This document shows positions 45,351 through 55,700 of a stretch of DNA of 64,000 bases, piece after piece (position 1 is the first letter of the stretch; the number at the start of each line of letters is the position of its first letter). Under the pieces are notes generated by a model. The model did no database searches and was not told where the DNA came from. It worked only from the letters and a program-made list of their open reading frames with translations. Both the position numbers and the translations under genes were made by a program. Origin of the DNA: Sordariomycetes sp. S80-01Y (taxonomy: Eukaryota; Ascomycota; Sordariomycetes); the NCBI GenBank assembly GCA_037042185.1, contig JAXQJY010000021.1, positions 884,682 through 948,681 on the forward strand. Reading direction: 5' to 3'.

Positions 45351-48300
45351 ATGAACCACAGCGGCCAGCTGCCCCATGGGCAGTATCAGCCCACGCAGTC
45401 GCAGCCGCAGCAGCAGCAGCAGCAGCAGCAACACGGTGGGAGGGTGCAATATGCGGCATATGCAACGGCGCAAAATCCCCAGGGGCATTGGGGGACTCAG
45501 CAGCAGGCTCAGTACCCCCCGCGTGTGATGGGTTACGGGGGGTACGATGGGGGATTCAGCGCCGCGGAGGGAGGGTTCCCGGGAGGGACCCAAGCGAGGC
45601 AGCAGCAGCAGCAGCTCCAAACGAACGGCCAGGCGCAGAACTGGGGAGCTTATTACAACGCCGGCACCGCGAACGGACAATATGGAGGCGGTACGGATCT
45701 TGGTGGAGGGAATGGGATGACGATGCAGAGTCAGATGGGAGGCCAGGGAGACTACTCAGCTTGGACCCAGCAGAGACAACCGGCTCCTGTCCAGCAGCAG
45801 ATGCATCAGATTCCGCAAAGACAGGTGGCACCAATGCAGCAGCAGGTTCATCAGCAGCAGAGACAGCCTACGCCGACCCAACAAAGACCACAGCAGCAGC
45901 AGCAGCAGGGCTATCATGTGCCGTCGCCGCAGATGCAACAGCAGGACATGAATGCGCATGCATTTTACGGTAACCAAAACCCCTATCAAGGGCAAGGGCA
46001 ACATGCGAGAGGCCAATCCATGGGAGCCCAGCAAATGGCCCATCTACAACAGCCACCGCGCAGATCGCCCAGTATATCACAGCAGCAGCAGCAGCATATA
46101 CGCCCTTCGCCCCAGGCCCAACATCAGCCCAGCCCGCAGCTGCAACAGCAAATGCAACAGAGGCCCTCGCCCCAAGTCCAGCATCAGCCGTCGCCGCAGC
46201 TACAGCAGCATTACGCCATGAACTCACCGGCTCAAGCACAGCAAGGCTATCAACAGATGCAGCCTCAGGGGCAACCCCAGGCCTATCACCAGCAGATTCC
46301 AAGGCAGCAGCAGACCCAAGCCTCCCCCAGCGTCCCGAACCAACAGGCCCAGCAAATTATGCCCCAAGCTCGACAGCAGACACAAATCAGGCCGAACCCA
46401 GAGGCGCAGTCGTATCAGGGGCAGGCGCGGCCGCATGAGATGACGGCTTCTGCACCTGCCCGCAACCAAAATCAAACGCGAGCTCACGTGCCCTCCCCAA
46501 ATCCGAACCAAGTGCAGCAGGTGCCTTCACCCACGCCCCAACTTCAACCGCAAGCGCAACCCTCTACTGGGACCCAATTTGCCCACTCGACCACGACCCT
46601 ACCTCCAGGCGTACCGTATCAGCCTGCACCGCCGATACCGCAGGAACAGACAGCGCAAGTTCTGGAGCCGCAGCAATTCGTGAATCTGCAAGATATACAA
46701 GCGATGCCAAAACCTAAGCCGCCTGTTGCGGTACCTCCGCCAAACAAGGCCAGGTCCTCGAACGCAATATCTTCGCAACAGACTAGCGCTACGACTCCAT
46801 CAGCCTTGCAACCATCCGCCAATATCGAAAGGAACAATTCTACGTCAGGCACACCAAAGTTGCCCCCCGGAATATCATCCTCGTCCAAGATCAAGGTGGA
46901 AAAAACTCCGAGGCCGTCTGTGTCGCAGTCTCCCCAGACACCTTCTGGAAATCTGTCCACCAGCCAGTCACCCGCGATGCAATCAAGAAAGGTGTTAACA
47001 AACAGCAATGGCCCTCTTCTCGTTGCCGTAGGAGAGCAAATGATCGAGGTAGCACGCTCTGCGACTGTCTCTATGGTGGCAGAACCACAAGAAAGCCAGG
47101 TGACCGAGTATCACAGATTGATCAGTACTGGCTTGGCTTGCTTCGAGACGGCACTCCAGAAAAAGGACCTGAGCCCTAGACAAGAGGCGCGCCTTCGATT
47201 ACGGTATGCTGCTGTTCTTCAGGAAGAGACAGAAAATATCACGGAAGCCGAGACTACACTCAGCAAGGGAATCACCCTATGTGACAAGGTAAGGAAACAT
47301 TGTATTTGTTTGGGGCCGGGGCTAAACGTAGCAGCACCGTCTACCCGACTTGAAATACTGTATGCAATATTTGATGATGAAAGTTCTCTATCGCCGAAAC
47401 CACAAAGCTGGCTTGAAAGCCCTGGACCAGCATATCTCTGATTGTGACACGTGAGTCAATCCTCCCCTCCGCTTCGACTAACAGCTCTGACTCCCCATTA
47501 GTTACCAGCACGTGCACTGGTCGTACGCTTTCAGGCTGCTTAAAGCGTCTTTTTACGAAGAATCAGGAAACACGACCGACGCTGCTTGCTTCGACAATAT
47601 GAGAGCTATTCAGTCTGTGGCTTCAGCCCGCGGCGATGTTGCCATGAGCGTCTACGCTTCTTTGTCTGAAGCCTTGATGATGCTCAAGACGTCGAGGGGA
47701 ACCCCTGAAAACATCCACAGCTGCCTGGCGCAAGCTGCCAAGTACCAATTCGATGATGAGGCCAAGTTGCCCCAGCTTGAGGTCATGTCTGGACTCCTGC
47801 AAGTAGCTACCGACCTCCACCGCGAAGGCTACGATGCGCTGGGCGAGCGTCTTCGGGATCTGCAGAAGAAAATAGACAGCTGCAGCAAGGCGTGGAGGCA
47901 CGGCAGCTTCTTGATGCCTATCACGCAAGCACCCTCTGGTTCCCAGACTATAGGCTCCGACACTTCAGCCATCATCCGCCCGGGCAACGCCGAACCCAAA
48001 AACAAGGACTACATCGTCATGAATTTCATGTCCCAGTCCGAGATTGCGGCGATAGTGTATGTTATGGCTCGATTTTGCGGGATACTTCGAGGCTTTACTG
48101 ACATGCTTGCAGCTTCTCCATTACTGGCTTAAACTACCTTCACAAGCAGAACAGCCCACATCGGAATGGCGAAGGCATGTGGCAGGAGGGCCTCAAGCTC
48201 CTCAATGACGGTGAGTCTCCGGCTACAGGCAGTACATCCCCCATGCTAATGTTCCTAAGTCCCACGGATGATTGCAGCAAGCAAAAAGCCAGCTCTTCTG

Positions 48301-49113
48301 CCTCTCAAGCAGGCGATTGACCAACGGAAGTGGCAGGTACGCATGAAATGCTATCTTCTTATGTTGTTGGGCTTGGTCGCCGCTAGTCACTGCAAGTGGG
48401 ACGAAGTGTCCGACTGCATCTACCAAGCGGACGAAGCGTCACGGGACGGCGGCTTGGACGGTTCCTTGAGGTCCTATTATTGCTACTTAAAGGGAGCCTA
48501 TTTCCAGGGAATTGGGGATCTTGGAAGAGCCATCGAATACTTCCAGGACGAATCGCTGTCGCTCCTGAACAGGCCGACGTTGTCGGCGGCGCAACAGGAC
48601 CTCGCCTTGCTGGCTGGGGTCAACAGGATCTGGATCATGCAGCGCCCTGACGGCATGTACGACTGGCCCTACGAGAATCACGAGCTCACGCGGGAGCTGA
48701 TCGATCAACTTGAACCATGGTGCTCGAGTCACCACGTCGGCGAAATCCGCACGGCATGGTGGGTAGTCATGTCCACAGCAGTCCAAAGCCCTCCTATACA
48801 ACGCAACCAACGGAAAGAGTTTGCTAACCGCGCTCTTCACACCTCTCGGACATCGGAGAACATCTTTGCAAAGCTGATCAGTACTCTCGTTGCACGAGAC
48901 CTACTATACAACAATGTGCAAAGCGACCAAGCCACAAAGTGCATACAAGCGGCCGGCACATGGAGCCAGAAGAGTCGCAATCCGTTGTGGCAGAGCGTCG
49001 CGGCTGGCATCATTGCCGAGACTTGTGAGGCGAAGAACGAAAGGGAGCAAGCGGAGAAGTTCTTTGAGCAAGGGACCAAAGCTGCCCAGGCTGCGTTTAG
49101 GCGGAATGGGTGA
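45351..49113 (+). CDS. MAU2: Cohesin loading factor Mau2/Scc4/Ssl3
   Basis: TPR-type partner of Scc2/Nipbl that loads cohesin on chromatin. Five exons: 45351-47288, 47335-47450, 47502-48056, 48113-48210, 48278-49113; introns of 46, 51, 56 and 67 bp; 1180 residues. Residues 1-about 470 are extremely Gln-rich with Pro, Ser and Tyr, starting with CAG runs (QSQPQQQQQQQQHGG), then a Pro/Ser linker. The conserved helical-repeat body begins near 555 (GEQMIEVARSATVS) and includes YHRLISTGLACFETALQKKDLSPRQEARLRLRYAAVLQEETEN.TEAETTLSKGITLC, LPDLKYCMQYLMMKVLY, HVHWSYAFRLLKASF, FSITGLNYLHKQ, and MLLGLVAASHCKWDEVSDCIYQ, all family hallmarks joined across introns. Yeast Scc4 (about 620 residues) lacks the Gln-rich extension. 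Confidence 0.9.
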
Positions 49114-49377
49114 TCTGACCCGCGGCGCTTTGAGATGAGTGGGCATCTGAATTTCGATATGTTTCATAGATTGTCGGGCATGCTTGGGATGGGCTTGCAT
49201 GTACATGTGTATGAAACATGGACAAGGAGTTTTGTCTGATCTTGGACTCACTGGTGTGGTCTTGCGGAGCATAGAATATACCCCTTTCCGTTCTAGCACC
49301 AAATGGCCGTTGATGGAGCCCCCATCCGTGAAGTGGACGTGTGAAGAACAATGATGAACTTCTTCACCAAGACTTAC

Positions 49378-50558
49378 TCACCTACGGGGCGCAAAGCCAG
49401 GCGGTGGTTGGAAGCCCGGTGGTGGCGCGAAGCCATGGGGAGGGGCCGGCGGCGTACCAGTCCCTCCGGGAGGCCCGAACCCAGGCGGAGGAGCACCGGG
49501 GAAAGCTTGAGGCGCTGGTGATCCGTTCGGCCCCCTGAACCCTGGATTTCCAGGGTGAAAGTCGGCGGGATTCGGGAAACCGCCTGGTTGGCCCTGCGGA
49601 GGCCGCGAAGGAAGACCAGCCGGGGCAGGAGGTAGCGGAGCTGAACCACGCCCGAGCGCCCCCGGCGGTGGCGCACCCCCTTGAGGATTGTAAGGCGAGG
49701 GTCCCCTCGGCGGAGGTGCGAAACCGGCGGGGGGTGCTTGCTGAGAGGGCGCTTGAGGCATGCCGGGCGGCATACCACCCATCATGGAAGGGTCGAAGCC
49801 AGCCGGTGGTCCTTGGGGCGCGACGGGCGCTGCCTGCGGTGGGTTCAGGAAAGCCTGGGGCATCGGCTGAGCCTCTGGCACGATATTTCTGCTCTTTGCT
49901 TGCGCGGCAAGCTGTCTCTCTGCTTCGTCTCCATGTCGCTCCCCCCTGCCGTCCTTCTTGAAGGCGTACTGTACCGAGACCTCCTTGGACAGAATGTACT
50001 GTCCGTGCAGATTTGCAATGGCGGCATCCGAACTATCGAAATCTCCAAAACTCACGAAACCAAAGCCCTTGCTCTGTCCACTGTCCTCCCTCGCCACTTT
50101 CGGCAGACTCAACAAGGGTCCAAATCTGCTAAAGGTGTCGTACAGCAGCTTCTCGTCCACCATGGGATCCAGGTTTCCCACGAAGAGCTCAGCGCCCACG
50201 TCAGCCGACTTCTGCTTGTCGGCGGAAGCCTTGTTGACGCGCAAGGACTTCCCATAGAGCTTGACCGCATTCATGACGTTGGCGGCGTACTCGGCATCGA
50301 CGGGGGTGCGGAACTCGACGAAGCCGAAGCCCTGGTGGGATTGCGTGACGCGATCGCGGGGCATGTGGATGTTGTGGATGGGTCCCATCTGAAGCATGAT
50401 CTCGTAGATTGTGGCCGGGGTGGCGCGTTCGTCGATGTTGCCAATGTAGACCGTCGCGTCCTTGTCCTGTTCCCTGGGAGGTTGTCAGTCGCGTGTTGAG
50501 ATACATGCGCAGTAGTGCGAGGAAGAGTGAGGGCGTACCAATGCCTGTTCTGCGCCAT
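49378..50558 (-). CDS. HSH49: Splicing factor SF3b subunit 4 (Hsh49/SAP49)
   Basis: U2 snRNP SF3b component that contacts pre-mRNA near the branch site and binds SF3b145/Cus1. Exons 50558-50539 and 50473-49378 with a 65-bp intron; 371 residues. Exon 1 encodes MAQNRHW, joined to EQDKDATVYIGNIDE. RRM1 is at about 12-90 (RNP2 VYIGNI, RNP1 GFGFVEF) and RRM2 at about 98-178 (RNP2 LFVGNL, RNP1 GFGFVSF). The spacing and ELFVGNLDPMVDEKLLYDTFSRFG are diagnostic for SF3b4. The C-terminal half is Pro/Gly-rich (PPPGFQPPPGFAPRR), as in all orthologues. The stop TGA lies inside a perfect 5' splice site (AG|GTGAGT), so an alternatively spliced longer C-terminus is conceivable. Divergent from TOM7, 356 bp away. 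Confidence 0.92.
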
Positions 50559-50914
50559 GCTGTAGGAGGGGCGAGACTGCGGTCTCGACGGCACAGTTGA
50601 ATTATTTTTGGGGTAGGAAAAGGAAGAGCACCGTAGGAGGAGGGAACGTTGTTTGGAAAAGTGACGACGAAGACCAGAAGCTTGGGAACTTTTTGGTGGA
50701 GGTTGGAGGTTGAGGCGTTTTGCCGGGGTTGAGCCGCGCTGGGATCGGCGCCAGCTTTTCCTGAGCGCTGGGCGCCCGAATTTTTGGAGATTCGCGATCC
50801 GAGACTTCGACATTCAACCTCGAGCGACGAACTTTGACGGCGACAGCACGACCCCCGCCCACTTCTCGATCAAGATCCACAGACAAAAGACAAGTCTTGC
50901 CGCTGACCGCCACG
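50559..50914. promoter_or_regulatory. divergent promoter of HSH49 and TOM7
   Basis: 356 bp between start codons. No TATA element recognised. Open frames here on both strands are shadows. Confidence 0.4.
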
Positions 50915-51311
50915 ATGTTCGCCCTTTCCGAAGAGACCAAGGTTCGCGCGCCGCGAGACGAAGTAGAGAGCGATGGGTGTTAACGGGCTATTGTAGGAGC
51001 GCATTGCGAAGATCATCGACATCTCGCGTGTTGCCATCCACTAGTATGTGCTTCTGCCGCTGGGCGTCTCTGCTGGATGTGTGCTGACCTGTTTCGCAGC
51101 GGATACCTCCCTCTCGTCCTCTACCTTGGTACGACTCCTCCAGCCGGGCTTTGTGACATGGTCATTTTCACGAGCGTGCACTGACACGAACTCTAGGATA
51201 CACCCGCAGCAACCCCCGTCCATCAGTCATCCGGTGAGCACTTGATCTTTGTCCCTTGCCGGGAGGCGCCGAAGCTGACCTCCGCATAGCCTCCTCTCTC
51301 CCCTCTCCTAG
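50915..51311 (+). CDS. TOM7: Mitochondrial import receptor subunit Tom7
   Basis: Small tail-anchored subunit of the outer-membrane TOM translocase that modulates complex assembly. Five exons: 50915-50941, 50997-51043, 51100-51128, 51197-51233, 51290-51311, with introns of 55, 56, 68 and 56 bp, encoding only 53 residues. The reading is MFALSEETKERIAKIIDIS, then [34 protein letters not shown], matching Tom7 along its length: the acidic/basic N-terminal helix, a single membrane segment around [12 protein letters not shown], and the conserved RSNPRPS..RLLSPL C-terminus. The first donor is GTTCGC, unusual among introns here, but no other donor gives the conserved SEETKERI. The gene is invisible to simple ORF finding. 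Confidence 0.9.
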
Positions 51312-51763
51312 ACAGCTCGACCATGGACGCGTCGGCATAATGAATTGTGTACACTACTCGGGGTTGATAGAATAGCCATCAGAAAATGGACCCAAGGCAT
51401 CTCGGGCGTTGGTCGCTGGGATATTTGATGCTTGCCGCCGGAAAAGGGGCGGCCTGCATGCTGGTCGTGTAATACTGTAGGATCGATGAATGTACAAACA
51501 CCGTTACGAACAACTACTAGTCTTCAAAGGCAATTCCACCCAGCTTTCATAAATAGCATCAAAGCATTTGCCGCCATTCTTCGTAGTTGACGCGCTTAAG
51601 GTATTTTCGGCACTTGACCGGGTGACGTGATGGTGCCGAAGCTAAGCTCACCCCAAAATTGCCGAATCCACGTCCTGCGCAACCTCACCTCAGGCTCCCC
51701 TTTTTCCCACTACACCCCAGCAGCAACATGTAACAGCATCCTCCCTTGAAGGGTCCGGCTTCG
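51312..51763. other. intergenic: TOM7 3' UTR and FLX1 promoter
   Basis: 450 bp between two plus-strand genes for mitochondrial proteins. Nothing else recognised. Confidence 0.5.
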
Positions 51764-52743
51764 ATGCCTTCACAAAACGCCGCGGGCCTGTCGACAGGCA
51801 CCGTGGAATCAGTCGCCGGTCTCTCGGCCGGCGCTGTCTCGACTTTGGTGGTCCATCCGCTCGATCTTGTCAAGACGCGCATGCAGAGTAGGTTGCTCCC
51901 CCACCCTGGATCTGTTTCGCTGAGTTGGAGGTGCTGACGGGTGCTCTCCTAGTCTCAAGAAGCTCCGATCCCGCGAATAGACCAAAGACAATGACCATAG
52001 TGCGCCAAGTCCTCGCATCCGAGAAGAAGCCCCTCGCCTCGCTCTACCGCGGCCTGACCCCCAATCTCCTCGGCAACGCGACATCGTGGTCCATCTTCTT
52101 CTTCCTCAAATCCCGCGTCGAGCGTCTCCTTCTCGCTCTGCGCCATCGCGATCGTCCCACCGCCGCGGATTATATCCTTTCTCCCGCGCTCGCTGGCGCC
52201 GCCACCACCGTCGTCACAAATCCGATATGGGTGGTCAAGACCCGGATGCTGAGTTCCAACAGGAGCGCCGAGGGTGCCTACCCGAGCATGAGCGCCGGCG
52301 TGCGGACCATATGGAAAGGCGAGGGTCTGAAGGGTTTCTACAGAGGTCTCGGTGTGAGTCTGATCGGGGTCAGCCACGGTGCGGTGCAATTCGCCGTGTA
52401 TGAGCCCGCCAAGAGGATGTATGCCGCTACAAGACTATCGAACCCCGACCAGCCGATCCCCACGGAAGCGACCATGTTCCTATCCAGTGCCGCAAAGCTC
52501 GTTGCCGGTGCCGTGACCTACCCGTACCAGGTGCTCAGGAGTAGGCTGCAGAACTACCAGGCCGAGGAGAGGTTCGGAAAGGGCTTCAGGGGCGTGGTGA
52601 GGAAAACTTGGAGGGAAGAGGGTGTAAGGGGGTTCTACAGGGGCTTGGTACCCGGGGTGGTGAGGGTGATGCCGGCGACGTGGGTGACGTTCTTGGTGTA
52701 CGAGAATGTCAAGTTCTACCTTCCGCGGTGGGTTGATGGATGA
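51764..52743 (+). CDS. FLX1: Mitochondrial carrier, FAD/folate transporter type (Flx1/SLC25A32)
   Basis: Six-helix inner-membrane solute carrier. Exons 51764-51887 and 51953-52743 with a 65-bp intron; 304 residues. The start is the ATG giving MPSQNAAGLST; the frame extends six codons upstream only to a TTG. Three carrier repeats: VVHPLDLVKTRMQ, then TNPIWVVKTRM, then TYPYQVLRSRLQ, each followed by GFYRGL-type matrix loops. The second signature has Trp where most carriers have an acidic residue (PIW), a hallmark of the Flx1/folate and related pyrimidine-nucleotide carriers. GNATSWSIFFFLKSRVERLL and SHGAVQFAVYEPAKR support the Flx1 branch. FAD is the likely substrate; a folate or pyrimidine nucleotide carrier is the alternative. 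Confidence 0.87.
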
Positions 52744-55700
52744 CACCAGATCCAAGCAGCTGATCTGGAGCTGGGAGGTACATATATGGGCGTTGTAGCA
52801 GACATCATTTGCAATGGGCGAATTTACATAGAACTATAGACATAGATCAACCCAGCGAATAGGTTTCTAGCCTCGGAAAAGTTGTAACAACACATCATCG
52901 TGAATCAAGTCATGGGAGATTTTCGCTAAGTTTTCGATGTTGTATTGGAGTGTGGATTCGGCAGACGTTGAGCTAATCAGCCTCGACATGTCTTCGTGTT
53001 GACACCGTACAATCACAGGAGGCGCAACGCATCCCTTTGTTATAGAAACTCAATACCCAGACAAGAAGAGTGGCTTTGCTCGTCCACTCCTCAAGCTTCA
53101 TCCAGATACAAGATCCTAGTATTGCCTCACCGGTTGGGCTACTGGGCGGGCTTTCCCTCGTTGACTTGAGCACGCATCGAACGCCGCAGGTTAGCGGAAA
53201 ACAGGGCTGCTGAAAAAGGGGTTGCCCAGCGCCATCAGAAACAGACAGAGCAGCACCAGTGCGGGATGCAGGATGGAACGCCAGCCATATAATTCATATG
53301 GGAAGAGCTACCCGCTGCTGTTTTCATCACCACCCTACGGGCGCTGAAAAGGGGCGAAGCTGAGCTACAGGTGTGCTACTCGCCCCATGGTCCGAGACGG
53401 GCTCTCTTACCTTACCACAGCACATCGGTCAAATTCACCTGATCCGACGTCTTGGACGTGTATTCTTTGCACCCAGAAAAAGCCGCGCATGCACCGTTCT
53501 CTCGAGCGTGGATGTCTCGCTTTCCTGCGAACACGGCGGTACAGAGCCTCTTCCCGCCAAAGATCACAACCAGAGGGCAGTTAAACCTAGAGGAGGAGTG
53601 CGTACCAAGTTGCAAAGGCAAAGGAGTATGGGAAAGCGGAGCAAAGGCCCGTCGAGGAGGAATAAAAGAGGCCTAATCCTCATAGTATGCTCGGACTTCC
53701 AAGACATCATCCGAGCCACTCGCGAATCGGTCCGTGATTCGCGGTTACGATACCAAGACTGTGTCTCATCCTGGAACAAATGCTCGGAGATCACTCGATG
53801 AAAGATTCAGCTGTGAAATTGCAACAAGGAGGCCCAAAGCTATGAAGCCACATCGTTGTCTGCTCTCTCATGGCGAAACGTCCCCAGTACCTGTCCGGCT
53901 GTCCCGTACCTGCGCTGAGGACACTACAACCATTCTTTGCAGTGGCCAGGCTTAGATAAAGAAGAGCATCAAGGGAAAGATTCCCACTTCTCGCGATCTG
54001 AGGTGGGAGAGAGTGGACGAACAGTGCAGCATATTGTCCCTTGGCTGTTGCCTCTATATGCTGGTAAACTTGCCGTAGGGAGGCGGATAGCGTACCACAC
54101 TCAAAATCTTGTCCTACGACGCTATCTTTTAGCGACTGACTGTAAAGCAGAGTATTTGCTTTGAGAACAAGAACAATGTTATAATTGTAAAATAATCAAA
54201 TGTCTACGGACCATCTTACGGCGGCGTGGTTGCCTCTCTAGCTCAACGCCTTTCCACGTCAAGCTCGCGCATACTCCAGCCCAGTAATTTAACAGATCCG
54301 CCCCTTCATTTACAGTTGGCTATATGTCCTCATAGAAACAGACTTCGAAATCGTTGAGTCAAGTTTGGAAGTATGCATATCACGATGGCAAAGGGGCCAT
54401 GCCAAGCGACATTGCCGCCAGCATCCCAGGTTCGAAGTCTGACTCGCGAAAGCAGCTTTGCTCATGAGCAGTTGCAGGACTTCCCACTTGTCAGATGCTC
54501 AGAGGCAAAGACCCAGTCCGAACGACTTCGGTGGTTGCAGAAGCGCTCGAGTCAGGGCCAGACGAAACCGGTTCTCGCATGCGGACGTCAAGGCTCCCGT
54601 GGATCTGTAAACTTGACAGCTCGAGGTATCGTAATTAGATATCTCTTCCCTCCCCGACGTACTTCATAGAGTCGTATTTCGCACTGCGCTGCACTGCGCG
54701 CCTCGCAAAGATATCTTCTCCAAGCGGCCGATTGACAGACAGGGCCGCGCAGATCATACGGCCGTGTCCGAGAGCCAGGAGTCTGGGTCCGATGTGATAG
54801 CTCATCGAACGGGGTTGCCCCTCGTAAGAAGATATTGGGGGGCGTGCGTCTGCGCCCCTGACCATCCTTGGTCCGTGGGATGGGAATATAGCTGACGAGA
54901 AGCCAAGGTTGGGTACCGGCTGAGAAGGGGCATGCCCGGTTTGCAAGGTTTGCAGGACGTAAAACACAGCTGCCGCGCGATTGAGCCACGACTGAGCTCG
55001 TCGAAACAGGCGCGCCGCTCCACAGCGCTGTATGAGGACTGGAGACCGACCGTGATGCTGCAGGCGCGGTGAGTGTGATCTATCACATAAAGGGCTTTGG
55101 GACCTACAGGTGTCACAAGCAGCGGCACCACCCCACGACGCGCACCTGGTTTCTCATCTCCCGGCATCTCCGGTCGCGAGAGCCCCAGCGAAGTAAGAAG
55201 AGGGCGTGCTGATCGGTGTAGGCTGGGCCATTCAACCTTACGAGGCTGTTGATGCGTTTCCACGCGCCCATCCAGGGTTTGGGGGCCCCCGTCACTTCCA
55301 TGTGCGCCCCAGCAATTATCTGCATGAAGCCCCCTGGACAGCATGTCGTTAATCCCTTTCCCGGCGAGCTTTCGCGGCCATGATGCCCAACGTGCGCATC
55401 GCTCGGGGCCGAAGTTGTGGGCGCGCCCCATCGCTGTCTGTGCATTGTTCCCCCACGTTTCCAGTGGTCTGTCAAGACTCAAAAGTCAGAATGTGACGAC
55501 GCCCCGGCCGATACGACTCCCGGAAGCTCCATCTGGAATTTCTTGCGAACTTACAGTTGCAGCCCCAGGGGCCATGTCCATAAGAGCGATGATGGCAGGG
55601 TCTGTTGTTGATAGCTCGATGGAGGATGTCCCACGGCGGAGGCTGCGATCGCCACCCAATGCACCCGATGTTCCAAAATTAGGCTTTCCCGTTAGTTCTC

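Noticed and set aside
45177-45680. Leu-rich antisense frame over the MAU2 start
   Set aside because: Translation of CAG repeats on the other strand (CTG reading); no independent evidence.
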